A stretch of 64,000 bases of DNA from Siphonodentalium dalli (taxonomy: Eukaryota; Mollusca; Scaphopoda; Gadilida; Siphonodentaliidae), in the NCBI GenBank assembly GCA_032622095.1, contig CP136064.1, positions 259,139,863-259,203,862 on the forward strand, given 5' to 3'. Positions 10,889 through 23,314 of the stretch are shown piece after piece. How positions within the stretch are numbered: the first letter of the stretch is position 1; each line of letters starts with the position of its first letter. Under the pieces are notes generated by a model. That model saw nothing but the letters and a program-made list of their open reading frames with translations. It was not told the DNA's origin and did not search any database. Position numbers and translations under genes: made by a program.

Positions 10889-11049
10889 ACTATTTCACGT
10901 CTTGGGCCTATATATAAGCTGTATTCCTCTATGTCTTGGGGACAAATCAAAATTTTTACAGGTATGATTTATGAGCAGATGGATGACATATATCGGGGCA
11001 ACACTTTATATAAGTGTATAAGTTACAATTATAAGAGACGAAGGTTACT

Positions 11050-11256
11050 TCCATTCCTTATTCCTTATGGGATGAGTGGTGGTGTTGGGGTAATTGTGGT
11101 TGTGTTGGTGTTATTGTTGTGGTGTTATGGTGTTTTGTGGTGGGGTCGATGTGATTGTGATGGCGTTGGGGTTATTGTGGTTGTGTTTGGGTTATTGTGG
11201 TGGCGTTGGGGTGATTGTTGTGGCGTTGGGGTGATTGTGTTGGTGTTTGGGTTATT
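11050..11256 (+). repeat. G/T-rich minisatellite, left part
   Basis: Degenerate units of about 20 bases of the type GTTGGGGTGATTGTGGTTGT. It continues on the far side of the 1,035-bp triplication, which shows that the triplicated unit sits inside this minisatellite. Confidence 0.85.
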
Positions 11257-14200
11257 ACGTGCGCTCGCGCAACAGTATGGCGATCAGACAGATTCGTAGG
11301 TTGGTGTCACCCTACTCCGTTTCACTCCATGACGTCACCAAAAACGACGTAAAACCTCGTGGCGTTCTGACATTTTTACTGTGCCGCGTTTTTGCTATGT
11401 TTATTTTATGTGTTGTTTTCGATTATTTGTTTGTCGCCGATATCGCCATTTGTCGGGATTCCCTGTTTCTATATTTAAAACTGGCATGCTCGTAGTGAGC
11501 CTCGATTTCGATTTGTTCTCCCAGGTCAAAATACGTCAGAGTTATGACAAAAATAGATCGACCTACATTTTCTCAATCAGAACTCTACATCAAAGAGTCT
11601 ATAGACTCCTTCGGGACCTACATAGACTCCTTCATTTGGGTATTTTTACTTATAATTGGGAAGTTTTATCATGTTTGGTTCGTGCGATGACCTCTTTTTA
11701 TCGTGCGGAAAAACAGAGACATTCAAAACGCGATTTCGTAATTCGACGCAATAGGCTGAATAGCCTAACCTTCAGCCGATTTCCGGGTCAAATACGACGA
11801 ATGACGTAAAACAAAACAAAACGCATTTGTTGACACAAACACCGTTTGAAGAGCTTATTATTACATAAAATGATCGTTATTGATTAATTATTGATTAATT
11901 ATTGATATTTATTGTTGCATATTGGCTGCTATCAATATTTACACAAATGGTATTAATTATTTCTTATAATAGCTCCTTTGGTCAACTTTGACTATCGGAA
12001 AATGAAAATCAAAATATGCCGCTGAAAAAAATGTAATCGATATTTAAGTCTCATCCTTTCGGCAACATGGAATTGGTTTTAATTACTTAAATGATTAATA
12101 TAGTAATTTGCCTTTTATCTGTGATGAAATGAGAAATGGTAATTGTCTTTTTTTGCCAACATTAAATTAAATTAAATAAATTAAGTAAAATACAGTGAAA
12201 TTATTTTTAAAATTATTGTTTATTACATTTTTGCGCACGTTGGCATCTCTCTGAGTGCATTCTAGTTGTGGTTGTGTTTGGGTTATTACGTGCGCTCGCG
12301 CAACAGTATGGCGATCAGACAGATTCGTACGTAGCTTGGTGTCACCCTACTCCGTTTCACTCCATGACGTCACCAAAAACGACGTAAAACCTCGTGGCGT
12401 TCTGACATTTTTACTGTGCCGCGTTTTTGCTATGTTTATTTTATGTGTTGTTTTCAATTATTTGTTTGTCGCCGATATCGCCATTTGTCGGGATTCCCTG
12501 TTTCTATATTTAAAACTGGCATGCTCGTAGTGAGCCTCGATTTCGATTTGTTCTCCCAGGTCAAAATACGTCAGAGTTATGACAAAAATAGATCGACCTA
12601 CATTTTCTCAATCAGAACTCTACATCAAAGAGTCTATAGACTCCTTCGGGACCTACATAGACTCCTTCATTTGGGTATTTTTACTTATAATTGGGAAGTT
12701 TTATCATGTTTGGTTCGTGCGATGACCTCTTTTTATCGTGCGGAAAAACAGAGACATTCAAAACGCGATTTCGTAATTCGACGCAATAGGCTGAATAGCC
12801 TAACCTTCAGTCGATTTCCGGGTCAAATACGACGAATGACGTAAAACAAAACAAAACGCATTTGTTGACACAAACACCGTTTGAAGAGCTTATTATTACA
12901 TAAAATGATCGTTATTGATTAATTATTGATTAATTATTGATATTTATTGTTGCATACTGGCTGCTATCAATATTTACACAAATGGTATTAATTATTTCTT
13001 ATAATAGCTCCTTTGGTCAACTTTGACTATCGGAAAATGAAAATCAAAATATGCCGCTGAAAAAAATGTAATCGATATTTAAGTCTCATCCTTTCGGCAA
13101 CATGGAATTGGTTTTAATTACTTAAATGATTAATATAGTAATTTGCCTTTTATCTGTGATGAAATGAGAAATGGTAATTGTCTTTTTTTGCCAACATTAA
13201 ATTAAATTAAATAAATTAAGTAAAATACAGTGAAATTATTTTTAAAATTATTGTTTATTACATTTTTGCGCACGTTGGCATCTCTCTGAGTGCATTCTAG
13301 TTGTGGTTGTGTTTGGGTTATTACGTGCGCTCGCGCAACAGTATGGCGATCAGACAGATTCGTACGTAGCTTGGTGTCACCCTACTCCGTTTCACTCCAT
13401 GACGTCACCAAAAACGACGTAAAACCTCGTGGCGTTCTGACATTTCTACTGTGCCGCGTTTTTGCTATGTTTATCTTATGTGTTGTTTTCGATTATTTGT
13501 TTGTCGCCGATATCGCCATTTGTCCGGATTCCCTGTTTCTATATTTAAAACTTGCATGCTCGTAGTGAGCCTAGATTTCGATTTTTTCTCCCAGGTCAAA
13601 ATACGTCAGAGTTATGACAAAAATAGATCGACCTACATTTTCTCAATCAGAACTCTACACCAAAGAGTCTATAGACTCCTTCGGGACCTACATAGACCTA
13701 CATATGACATAGACTCCTTCATTTGGGTATTTTTACTTATAATTGGGAAGTTTTATCATTTTTTGGTTCGTGCGAAGACCTCTTTTTATCGTGCGGGAAA
13801 AGAGAGACATTCAAAACGCGATTTCGTAATTCGACGCAATAGGCTGAATAGCCTAACCTTCAGCCGAGTTCCGGGTCAAATACGACGAATTACGTAACAC
13901 AAAACAAAACGCATTTGTTGACACAAACACCGTTTGAACAGTTTATTATTACATAAAATGATCGTTATTGATTAATTATTGATTAATTATTGATTAATTA
14001 TTGATCAATTATTGTTGAATATTGACTGCTATCAATATTTACACAAATGGTATTAATTATTTCTTATAATTGCTCCTTTGGTCAACTTTGACTATCGGAA
14101 AATCAAAATCAAAATATGCCGCTGAAAAAAATTTAATCGATATTTAAGTCTCATCCTTTCGGCAACATGGAATTGGTTTTAATTACTTAAATGATTAATA

Positions 14201-14365
14201 TAGTAATTTTCCTTTTATCTGTGATGAAATGAGAAATGGTAATTGTCTTTTTTTGCTAACATTAAATTAAATTAAATAAATTAAGTAAAACACAGTGAAA
14301 TTATTTTTTTAATTATTGTTTATTACATTTTTGCGCACGTTGGCATCTCTCTGAGTGCATTCTAG
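11257..14365 (+). repeat. Three tandem copies of a ~1,035-bp unit inside the G/T minisatellite
   Basis: Copies start at 11257, 12288 and 13323 (ACGTGCGCTCGCGCAAC) and end at 12265, 13300 and 14365 (GAGTGCATTCTAG). The 22-bp spacers are themselves G/T-minisatellite sequence. Copies 1 and 2 differ at only a few positions; copy 3 has more differences and small insertions. The ends carry weak inverted motifs (ACGTGCGC / GCGCACGT). A 142-148-codon frame is open in all three, but copy 3 reads part of it in another frame and no domain is seen, so I do not call it a gene. Confidence 0.9.
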
Positions 14366-16190
14366 TTGTGGTGGCGTTGGGGTGATTGTTGTGGCGTTGG
14401 TGTGATTGTGGTTGTGTTTGGGTTATTGTGGTTGTGTTTGGGTTATTGTGGTTGTGTTTTGGGTTATTGTGATGGCGTTGGGGTGATTGTGGTTGTGTTG
14501 GGGTGATTGTGGTGGTGTTTGGGGTAATTGCGGTTGTGTTTGTGTGATTGTGGTTGTGTTTGGGGTGATTGTTGTTGTGTTGGGGTGATTGTGGTTGTGT
14601 TTGGGGTGATTGTTGTTGTGTTGGGATGATTATGGTTGTGTTTGGGTGATTGTTGTTGTGTTGTAGTGATTGTAGTTGTGTTGGGGTGATTGTAGTTGTG
14701 TTTGGGGTGATTGTTGTTGTGTTGGGGTGATTATGGTTGTGTTGGGGTGATTGTTGTTGTGTTGGGGTGATTGTGGTTGTGTTGGTGTGATTGAGGTGAT
14801 TGTTGTAGTGTTGGGGTGATTGTGGTTGTGTTGGGGTGATTGTTGTTGTGTTGGGGTGATTGTGGTTGTGTTGGTGTGATTGAGGTGATTGTTATTGTGT
14901 TGGGATGATTATGGTTGTGTTTGGGGTGATTGTTGTTGTGTTGTGGTGATTGTAGTTGTGTTGGGGTGATTGTAGTTGTGTTTGGGGTGATTGTTGTTGT
15001 GTTGGGGTGATTATGGTTGTGTTGGGGTGATTGTTGGGGTGTTGGGGTGATTGTGGTTGTGTTGGTGTGATTGAGGTGATTGTTGTAGTGTTGGGGTGAT
15101 TGTGGTTGCGTTTGGGTTATTGTAGTGTTATTGGTCTGATTGTGTGATGGTATTTTGGGTGATTGTTGGGGTGATTGTGGTGGTGTTGGTGTGATTGTTG
15201 ATGTGATTTTGGTGGTGTTTGGTGGTGATCGTGGTTGTGTTTGTCTTTGAGTTATTGTGGTGATGTTTGGGAAATTGTGTTATGGTGTTCGGGTGATTGT
15301 TGTGATGATTGTTGTAGTGTTGGGTGATTGTGTTGTGTTGGTGTGATTTTTGTGGTGTTGTGGTGATTGTGGTGGTGTATCGGTGATTGTGTGATGGGGC
15401 TTAGGTGATTGTTGTGGTGTTGGTGTGATTGTTGTGGTGTTGATGTGATTGTGGTGGTGTTTGTGGTGATTTTGGTGGTGTTTTGGTTATTGTGGTTATG
15501 TTTGGGTTATTGTGGTGGTGTTGGGTGATTGTGGTGGTGATTGTGGTTGTGTTTGGGTTATTGTGGTGGTGATTGTTGTGGTGTTGGGGTTATCGTGGTT
15601 GTGATTGTGGTTGTGTTTGGGTTATTGTGGTTGTGTTGGCATGATTGTGGTGGTGATTGTTTGGGTTATTGTGGTGGTGTTGGTGTGATTGTGGTGTTTC
15701 GGTGATTGATTTGTAATGGTGTTTGGGTGATTGTTGTGGTGTTGATGTGATTGTGGTTGTGTTTGGGTTATTGTGGTTGTGTTTGGGGTGATTGTGGTTG
15801 TGTTTGGTGATTGTGGCTGTGTTTGGGTTATTGTAAATTGTGACGAATTGGTGTTGGGGTGATTTTGGTGGTGTTAGTGTGATTGTGGTGGTGTTTGGGT
15901 GATTGTGGTTGTTTTTGGATTATTGTGTCTGTAATTGGTTTATTGTTGTGGTGATTGTGGTGGTGTTGGTATGACTTTGGTAGTGTTGTGTGATTGTGTT
16001 GGGTTTTGTGTGACTGTGGTAGTGTTGTGATTATTGTGGTGATGTTTGGTGATTTAAGTGGTATTGGGTGATTGTGTTTGGTAATGTGATTGTGTTTGGT
16101 AATGGTGGTAATGTTGTTGTGGTATTGGGTTATTTAAGTGGTTCTGGGTGATTGTGGCGGTGTTGTGTGTTGTAAGTGATGTTGTGTGGC
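14366..16190 (+). repeat. G/T-rich 20-21-bp minisatellite, right part, with extreme strand asymmetry
   Basis: Units such as TTGTGTTGGGGTGATTGTGG repeat with small changes. No C occurs on this strand between 14532 and 15108. A ~280-base segment is itself duplicated (TTGGGATGATTATGG at 14621 and 14900; GTTGGTGTGATTGAGGTGAT at 14781 and 15061). Units decay toward the right end. Confidence 0.9.
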
Positions 16191-16590
16191 TCTTATGGTG
16201 GTGTTTGGGTTGGATGTGGCTCTAACGTTCCAAGTTTCTTCTGTCTGTAGTCGGCTAACGACATCTGCCGGTAAAAATGTTGAATTTAGACCTACACTCA
16301 CACTTGTCACAAACATGGCTCTTTTAGATACTGGAATGCACTGGCGAACTGAACAAATTTGGTCCCCATTGTCCAATTCTATGAAATGTTGTTAGCGATC
16401 AAGGTTATGAGCATGTCCTATACCAGTTTGCCACTAGTGTCTCTCTCAACAGATCACTTATGAGTCTGTGGATGTCTTGGCTTGCCATGGTCTTACTTCA
16501 GAGCCGGAAGCGAGTCCCCGATAACCCTAGCTGTTTCAGCTGGCTGTTTCGGTAATTGCTAACCTAAAACACCTTATGGTTGGAAATGTT
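16190..16590. other. No gene recognised
   Basis: Short overlapping frames on both strands only. A CTGTCTGTAG followed by unique sequence at 16243-16252 resembles a splice acceptor, but I find no partner exon or known protein. Confidence 0.4.
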
Positions 16591-16598
16591 CCAACTGG

Positions 16599-17040
16599 TT
16601 ACAAACAACTAATTATATAGAGTTACTCTTCTTGAATTTGTGTAGTCGAGTCAGCATAAAAAAAAATTCTGGCTGCTGATTGGTTGATTATCATTGAGGG
16701 AAATATCCCTAATCGGGAACAGAAAATCGTAGCCTACGTAAATATGGCGATCGTGTATGTTTAGATGTCCAGGAAGAGTCTGGTGGCGTCCAGAAGTTAC
16801 GGAAGGGGTCTGGGTATTTTTATGCTGCTGATTTTTTTGCAGTAAATGGGGTAGTTGTGGAAATGCAAGATTATCGTTTGAAAAAAAATCCGAAAAGGGC
16901 GCGTTTGTTGTCACATACTGGTGCAGAGGATGACGTTCTAAGGGAAAATTGACCACTTGAAGTTCAACTAGGTCAAACCCATGGCCGGCGGGACTTTTAG
17001 TTAACACTGTCGCCTATGGAAAATAATTAGTTGTGTGTAA
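16599..17040. mobile_element. 442-bp TIR element, copy 1 (hAT-like MITE)
   Basis: The ends are inverted: TTACAAACAACTAATTA at the left and TAATTAGTTGTGTGTAA at the right. The left edge is flanked by CCAACTGG (16591-16598) and the right edge by TCTATAGG. The interior has no recognised coding. It is almost identical to 17938-18385 (about five differences including one 6-base indel). Confidence 0.8.
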
Positions 17041-17937
17041 TCTATAGGCAAAAAAATCACATTTTTCAAATATCGTTCAGGGCAGCGAATTTAGGAACAC
17101 TGATAAACAAAGACTGACTCGTTTTGTTGAGTTATTATATTTTCACGCCCTACAGATCCATTTTCAGATTATGCGAGACATTTATTAACCCTCTGTCGCC
17201 GGAACTTCAACTTTTTCCGGAGGCGAAATTTTCTGAAAATCATCCATTTTGTGCATATGGGTGGACCTTTAATGTTCAAAATAGCACAGCCGAGGTGATG
17301 GAAGTTCCTCTGATAAAAATTCGACTCAAACTCCTGAAAAGTACTGAAATTTAAAGGGACATCCGCCTATCATTGAACCAAACCATCATCGGATGGTGAA
17401 ATTTTGAGGGGGGGGGGGGGTCTATTTCAAATGCAATTAAACATTGTATTGTTCAAAATTAGATAAATTCCTTAAAACGTATGGTAGATATACGTGACTA
17501 GTTTTCAAAACTTATACATATTACTTTCTATCGTGTGCGTTATGCACGCGAGTCGGTTTTTACAAATTAAATTATGATGAAAAACCCTGAATTTGGGGTG
17601 TGGTCACATTTGTGGTCATAATATCCCCACTAGTGAGTGGATGGACATGGGACATGCGACACTGTGCAGTATATATGTCTATGACAAGCCTAACATGAGA
17701 CATTAGTATCTTTTCTACTAAACTGCGCTTCCAAATTTATCAGGATTCTATTACTGGTGTTATTTCTTACCCCAAACAAAATGTTAATTTTAAAACGGGG
17801 TATGTGGGTTAAATGACCGCTGGGAGATAATAGGATGTCCAATGACTCCTATATTTCTATTGTATCACGGTAAAGCTTTTTTTGTAAATTTGGCGCGGTT
17901 TACAAGATCAAACTTCAATTTTCTTTTCAATTATAGG
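17041..17937. other. 897-bp segment held between the two TIR element copies
   Basis: Unrelated to the flanking elements, with a G run at 17408-17420 and no gene recognised. Its left edge begins TCTATAGG and its right edge ends ATTATAGG, two octamers that agree at 6 of 8 positions and may be a decayed target duplication. Confidence 0.6.
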
Positions 17938-18385
17938 TTACAAACAACTAATTATATAGAGTTACTCTTCTTGAATTTGTGTAGGGAAACTCGAGTCAGC
18001 ATAAAAAAAAATTATGGCTGCTGATTGGTTGATTATCATTGAGGGAAATATCCCTAATCGGGAACAGAAAATCGTAGCCTACGTAAATATGGCGATCGTG
18101 TATGTTTAGATGTCCAGGAAGAGTCTGGTGGCGTCCAGAAGTTACGGAAGGGGTCTGGGTATTTTTATGCTGCTGATTTTTTTGCAGTAAATGGGGTAGT
18201 TGTGGAAATGCAAGATTATCGTTTGAAAAAAATACCGAAAAGGGCGCGTTTGTTGTCACATACTGGTGCAGAGGATGACGTTCTTAGGGAAAATTGACCA
18301 CTTGAAGTTCAACTAGGTCAAACCCATGGCCGGCGGGACTTTTAGTTAACACTGTCGCCTATGGAAAATAATTAGTTGTGTGTAA
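17938..18385. mobile_element. 448-bp TIR element, copy 2 (hAT-like MITE)
   Basis: Same orientation and ends as copy 1. Its right edge is followed by CCAACTGG (18386-18393), an exact match to the octamer left of copy 1. So the 8-bp duplication brackets the pair and not each copy. Confidence 0.8.
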
Positions 18386-19829
18386 CCAACTGGTACCCAC
18401 TAACTCCAAGTATTTGTCTGTGTATCAAAAAATAAGCAATTGCACACAAAACACTGGTCAGAAAATCAATCCATCAGAACATTTCAACATGTATTGGTCT
18501 GAAATCTCCAACCCATGTTGTCAGGCATGAAATTTCTAACATTTGATAATTGTTTTCAGAGTTGCATCCCCCATCAGTCGTCGTGCCACTGACTCGGGCA
18601 TAGGAATAACATTAAATTGAGACTGTACCTAAATCCTGCCATTTATGGGGCCATCTCCTACTATACTCAACAGAAAACAATCCAATACAAGAATCGATAT
18701 GCATGAGTCAAGAATGAGAGTTAAATAAACTCATGTATACAAAGAACTAAGTAAAACAACCTGATAATTATAAAGAAAATGAGTAAAAGCTTTAAAGGGA
18801 TACTGTACTCAAATGTTGTTGTTGGTTTCTTCAGCCTCTGAGTTGTAGAATAAGGTAGCCAGATTTCCATTATTTGAAAGTCTGTTGAATTCGAAGTAAT
18901 GTTACGGATGGCAGATTGGCCGGAATGCGAAAATACCAAATGTAATTGTCGAGTAATTTTTGGACAGTTTTCAAGCAAATGTTCAAATAAATGTTATAGT
19001 ATATGCATACTAGTCCCATATACTCAGTAAGTCATTGTATAGTCACTAGTCAGTGAGTGGCTTGAATTTACGCCCCGTATCAACATAATTGTTTACACGA
19101 TCATGTGTGACACGCTTTGCCCAATCCACTATCCGTGAATTATTTTTGATTACGTCTTGTACACGGAAATTCGTAATTTAATTTATGACTCCAGCCATCA
19201 ATTAAATTTATATCTAATTATTAACTTTGATTTTAAGATAACATATTAACCTGAACGTTTACAGAATACATCTTCGACTCACATTACTTAGTTTTCTATA
19301 TATTATCGATATTATATCGTTGTTATCACCGGGAATTTATTGAAAATGGCGTTAGTACCCATTTAAGGAAAAGATGCACGTTTTGCATAAATCCAGCCAA
19401 AAAGATTTTCAACAAAGAATTTCTCTGGATCTATGAGTTTCTCATATCATCATCTTCATTGTATATAGAATCTGAGCAATTATGAAGAGACAACAATACA
19501 TTTGAGATGTTGAAAAACTTAGTTTGTTTGTTTGTCCCGGTACCAAGAACTGCTAGAATAATTAATAATTTTACACAAAACTCCAATCACCAAATAGCTT
19601 ATTGTCTTGGCTCTACGAGAGGAGGCTTCATTTGTATCATAATGTGGAATTATATTTATAATTGCATAATATAGCATCATACCCCCGTATATTATAATAA
19701 CGAATGAAGCAGTCACAAATATTCCAGCCCAATGAAAACAAATGTTGATATGCAGTGTGGTCCACTCAAGCAGAGAGGAATCTACTGGAATTAGGCCACA
19801 GTGTTAATAGATATGATGGTCAGCTTTAA
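18386..19829. other. No gene; one dispersed repeat fragment inside
   Basis: 18795-18965 matches 39212-39390 (shared CCAGATTTCCATTAT and GTTAC(G/A)GATGGCAGAT). The remainder is AT-rich with no supported feature. Confidence 0.6.
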
Positions 19830-19891
19830 CACCCTGGTCATCCTATAAATTCCGCAACGGGCAAAAGTTGGGTAATACGCCGCTACGGGCA
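19830..19891 (+). repeat. Left terminal inverted repeat of the 10-kb transposon
   Basis: Pairs with 29930-29993. It begins CACCCTGGTCATCC and contains two of the GTATTAC/CCCG motifs seen again subterminally. Confidence 0.8.
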
Positions 19892-20257
19892 AGGAGACAA
19901 CCGAGAGGTGAGTTTAAATTGCGGGAAATATTGAATGAAATTGTTGTTTCTTTGATAAATGTCCGATGTAACAATGTCAATGGTAAACCAATGATATAGG
20001 AGACACCTAAATTTGAAACTAGAATGGCATTTATTTTAATATAAAGGACCGAGAGATGATGAGAATATGCTTTTATTTTTTTAAAGTGTCGTGTTTTCGA
20101 GTCAATACATGACAAACGTGTATGAGTGTCGCTAACACCTTGTTGATATATATTCATATGTATCTCATTGTCAATTATTGCCACTATTTATGTCATAATA
20201 TTGTATAATACATAAGTATATCGAGGCAGCTTGGGTGGCACTGCACAATCTTCAAGT

Positions 20258-20350
20258 AATTCCGCAACGGGCACTACACGTTATTGTTTAACGTCCGTTG
20301 CGGGCAAAACGTAATACACCCATCGGGCACGAGTAATATCCGCATTGGCC
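20258..20350 (+). repeat. Left subterminal motif cluster
   Basis: At least three diverged copies of the end motif (for example TCCGCAACGGGCAC and CGTAATACACCCATCGGGCA). They face the same way as in the left TIR and opposite to the right cluster. Likely protein-binding sites of the element (inference). Confidence 0.65.
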
Positions 20351-21540
20351 GATCGACATTAGACGATCTGTGCATGGCGTCAATATCAGCGACCAACTTT
20401 AGCAGGAAGTCGAGAAAGTAAACAATCACGACGATTGAAACACATACAACATCTACAGCCGTCTGGTTCTATATTAATGCTTTCAAATTGCGATTTTAAA
20501 TATTACAAATTGGTTACAGTACTAGTACTGACTGTAGGCTACAGGTTGGCCTTTATTTAAAGGCTAGACCCCGTGGTATAGACCTAATAGGCTAAGCCTA
20601 GGCCTATATATACTAGTAGCTTGAATATATATATTCATCATTACATAACTTACAGTCAGGTTTATAAATATTATTGAGTACTAGTAGGCCTATACGGTCA
20701 TGTTTATAAACAGAATACTAATATGTATATAGTAGGCCTACTTGGAGTTTATGCATACATGCGTGATATATAACCACCCGACTGTCATGCGCTGTAATTA
20801 ATACATTATTATATATATACCAGTACCGGTAGGCTATTTGGCTATCGGAATTATGGAAACTAATTTGTAATACCAATGTTATAAATAGTGTGGTTTATCT
20901 TTATAAAGATATATATACATACCCGGTACATGTTTTAACGTGTCACCCTAACACTAAACATTCAATCAATCAATAAACTGTGACGTGACCAGTGACGTAA
21001 TGTCAGAAATCTTACGTAATGTTTAGGGGGCAAAACATATGAAGACTTCAATGTTCTAAATGGCTTATGTTGTCGAACAAGGTAGTGTAAACAATTATTT
21101 ACATATTATGCTCGTATTCACCCACTATTCCCACTAATGAAATAACTATAACCTAGTTGTGGGATAGGTGAACAGAGCTGTAAATGGGTGGGGCATGGAC
21201 AACAATCTTTTTAATTTATTTTTTGTTTGTAGAACAGGACAAAAAAAACACTTTCATACATTGTGTTTCACCAAGTATTTCTAATCCAGTTACGTGGTCT
21301 CACATATATGTGTTGCCCCCCCCCCCCCCCCCCGAAATGTGCGTTCTTTATCATTTCGAAGGAAAAACACCTTATTTTGTATAGGCCTACATCGCTCAGT
21401 TAGTCAGTTACTATTATATAATATACGGCGAGTTGGAGTTTTGTATACTATTTTTTATTAACTTTTGCTTTCGAATTGATAATGCCCGATATACATCTTA
21501 GAGGCATGTTGTACACAAGTTATTGTTTTTTATTCTTTTT
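20351..21540. promoter_or_regulatory. Upstream region of the zinc-finger gene; 5' exon or intron not resolved
   Basis: AT-rich, with many AGGCCTA-type short motifs and a C run at 21317-21333. The zinc-finger frame is preceded by a pyrimidine-rich tract ending TTTTTTAG at 21543, which looks like a splice acceptor. An upstream non-coding exon may therefore lie here, but I cannot place it. Confidence 0.35.
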
Positions 21541-21548
21541 TAGAAAAT

Positions 21549-22370
21549 ATGTCGGACATACTCCACGACCTAGAGATGGAACTCAGCGCGATGGAACTCA
21601 GCGCGATCGATGCGTCACTGAACGACGTGACAATTGAAATTATACCCGTCGTCGGGATGGAAGGAGTTCCAGAACATTCTCACCCGGTGACATCGACCCC
21701 ACGACAGAAAACCCCACGACAGAAAAGTCCCGCAGCTACAGCCAGCTCAGGAAACCAGTCAAACCACGATTGCACAACATGTGGAAAGTCGTTCGCGAAT
21801 AAGAGAAACAAGCGCAGACACTCGTTAATCCACCAAAACAATACCTTTAGGTGTGTGCAATGTAACATGTTTTTTGCAACTGAGAGTGCACAAAAGGAAC
21901 ACCAGACCAGAAAGCACCCTACAAACGAGTCTGTTGTGTGTTCCGTTTGCGGAAAGGTGTACGCCCGGAAGTCGGTGCTGACGCAACACTTAAAGTCGCA
22001 TTGCGCCGACGGTAGATTCTGCTGTCCGTTTGAAAATTGCGAGAAAGCTTTTGTCAGAAAGCTGGAATATCAAGATCATTTAAACCGACACACCGGCCAG
22101 AAACCACACAAGTGTGAGTGTTGTGACAGGTCCTTCTCAGACAGGAGAGTGCTACGCTACCACAAAGAGAAATGTGGTTCCAATCACCAGCTAGCAACTT
22201 TGGAGTGTACGGCTACATGATGCAGTGCCGTGTTTCAGGGCAGGGGTGCGCTGCGAAACCACACCAAAGCAGTTCATTCCGATTACTTGTTTGCTTGCGC
22301 TTGTGGCAAAACCTTTAAATACCAGTCTGGCTTGTGTAATCATAAGACCAAAACAAATCACAAATTTTGA
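21549..22370 (+). CDS. C2H2 zinc-finger protein of the transposon, with one in-frame UGA
   Basis: The frame starts at ATG 21549, six bases after a splice-acceptor-like TTTTTTAG. An acidic 70-residue N-terminus precedes five C2H2-type fingers at about residues 75-95, 102-123, 131-151, 159-181 and 189-209; the fifth ends in Cys. A TGA lies at 22218-22220, in the spacer between the two Cys of a sixth finger. The same frame then continues with the rest of that finger (CSAVFQGRGALRNHTKAVH) and a seventh degenerate finger (CACGKTFKYQSGLCNH) to the stop at 22368-22370. The simplest reading is a decayed CGA (Arg) codon. Role: DNA binding, perhaps to the element's ends (inference). It converges on the nuclease gene. 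Confidence 0.75.
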
Positions 22371-23142
22371 TGGTAAATTCCACCATGACAGTTATCAACA
22401 TGCGTGTAGCTTCTAAGCATTGATACTCTTAATAGTCTTATATACACCTTGTAATACATGTTTAAATCTATATTATGTCCTTTGTCTATTTACTCTCACA
22501 TATGTGGAACATGAGAACATGTACATGTTCTATTCGAATTCAAATGTATATGCTACATTGTATACCTCATGTAAGATTCTAGGATTGTGATTGGTCGGTT
22601 GCACTGTGAATGTGACACCATGTATGCCGGCCAAAGCGGAAGTGGATACATACAGGGTAAATATGTGGAGAACTTATTCCTCGGGGAATAAGTTCTCCAC
22701 TTATTTACCGTGTGCATAGTAGACACTTGTATAGGGTCCCCAAAACCAATACAACAATACAGAACACCATACTAGCAGGGCCTGATCCCGGTTTATTTTG
22801 GGACACCCACAAATCGCGGCGATTTTATATACGAGAATTATTCTATAAATTTGAGGTTGTTTTTGATATTGTTTGTTGATAATGATCCAATATAAATGAA
22901 GATTACTTGTGATTCTCAGTAGTTTTCATGACTCAGTAATAAATTCAGATGTTGGAATGTTTCAATTATATAACTTGATGGTACATAATCAGTTTATTTA
23001 GAAGTTTGGGCGCCCAAACTAAATGGTCCGAATCGTCATGTCTGTGGTGTAAACCCGAGGTTTCACTCCCAGAATTATATAAACACAAGCACAAAGTAAA
23101 TCAAACTTCATATAATTAATCAACCGTATTTTAATAGATAAT
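22371..23142. other. Spacer between the convergent transposon genes, with a small hairpin
   Basis: No coding. A hairpin at about 22656-22709 pairs GTGGAGAACTTATTCC with GGAATAAGTTCTCCAC around a short loop; its arms extend into GTAAATA/TATTTAC. An ATTAAA near 23130 on the minus strand may serve the nuclease gene as a poly(A) signal. Confidence 0.55.
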
Positions 23143-23314
23143 TCAAATATCAGCTAAGTTCCTTCTCTTGTGAGCTGGAATTGCAGAGTCATTTCTCTTG
23201 TATTTATATGTGTCGCGCACACCTCTCTGACCGTGTGCTGGTCGGTCGGGTTCAGCAATGTCAGCCCGTTTCCGTTTTTTAGTCTTTCTTCCATGTACAT
23301 CAAAGTCGTGATTT
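23143..23314 (-). CDS. Terminal coding exon with nuclear-localisation-like basic tail
   Basis: Begins after a pyrimidine-rich tract and GAAAACAG. It reads 57 codons in the expected phase, with GRKTKKRKRAD near its start, many basic residues after it, and a stop at 23143-23145. The basic run fits a nuclear-localisation signal. An ATTAAA follows within about 15 bases. Confidence 0.5.

Noticed and set aside
11381-13897. 142-148-codon frame present in all three 1,035-bp units
   Set aside because: Copy 3 reads about 20 residues in another frame with no cost, there is no known domain, and near-identity of copies 1 and 2 comes from recent duplication.
16599-18385. Pair of ~445-bp direct repeats as LTRs of a small retroelement
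   Set aside because: The repeats start TTAC and end GTAA with ~17-bp inverted ends, the duplication is 8 bp, and no primer-binding site or polypurine tract is seen; this fits MITEs and not LTRs.
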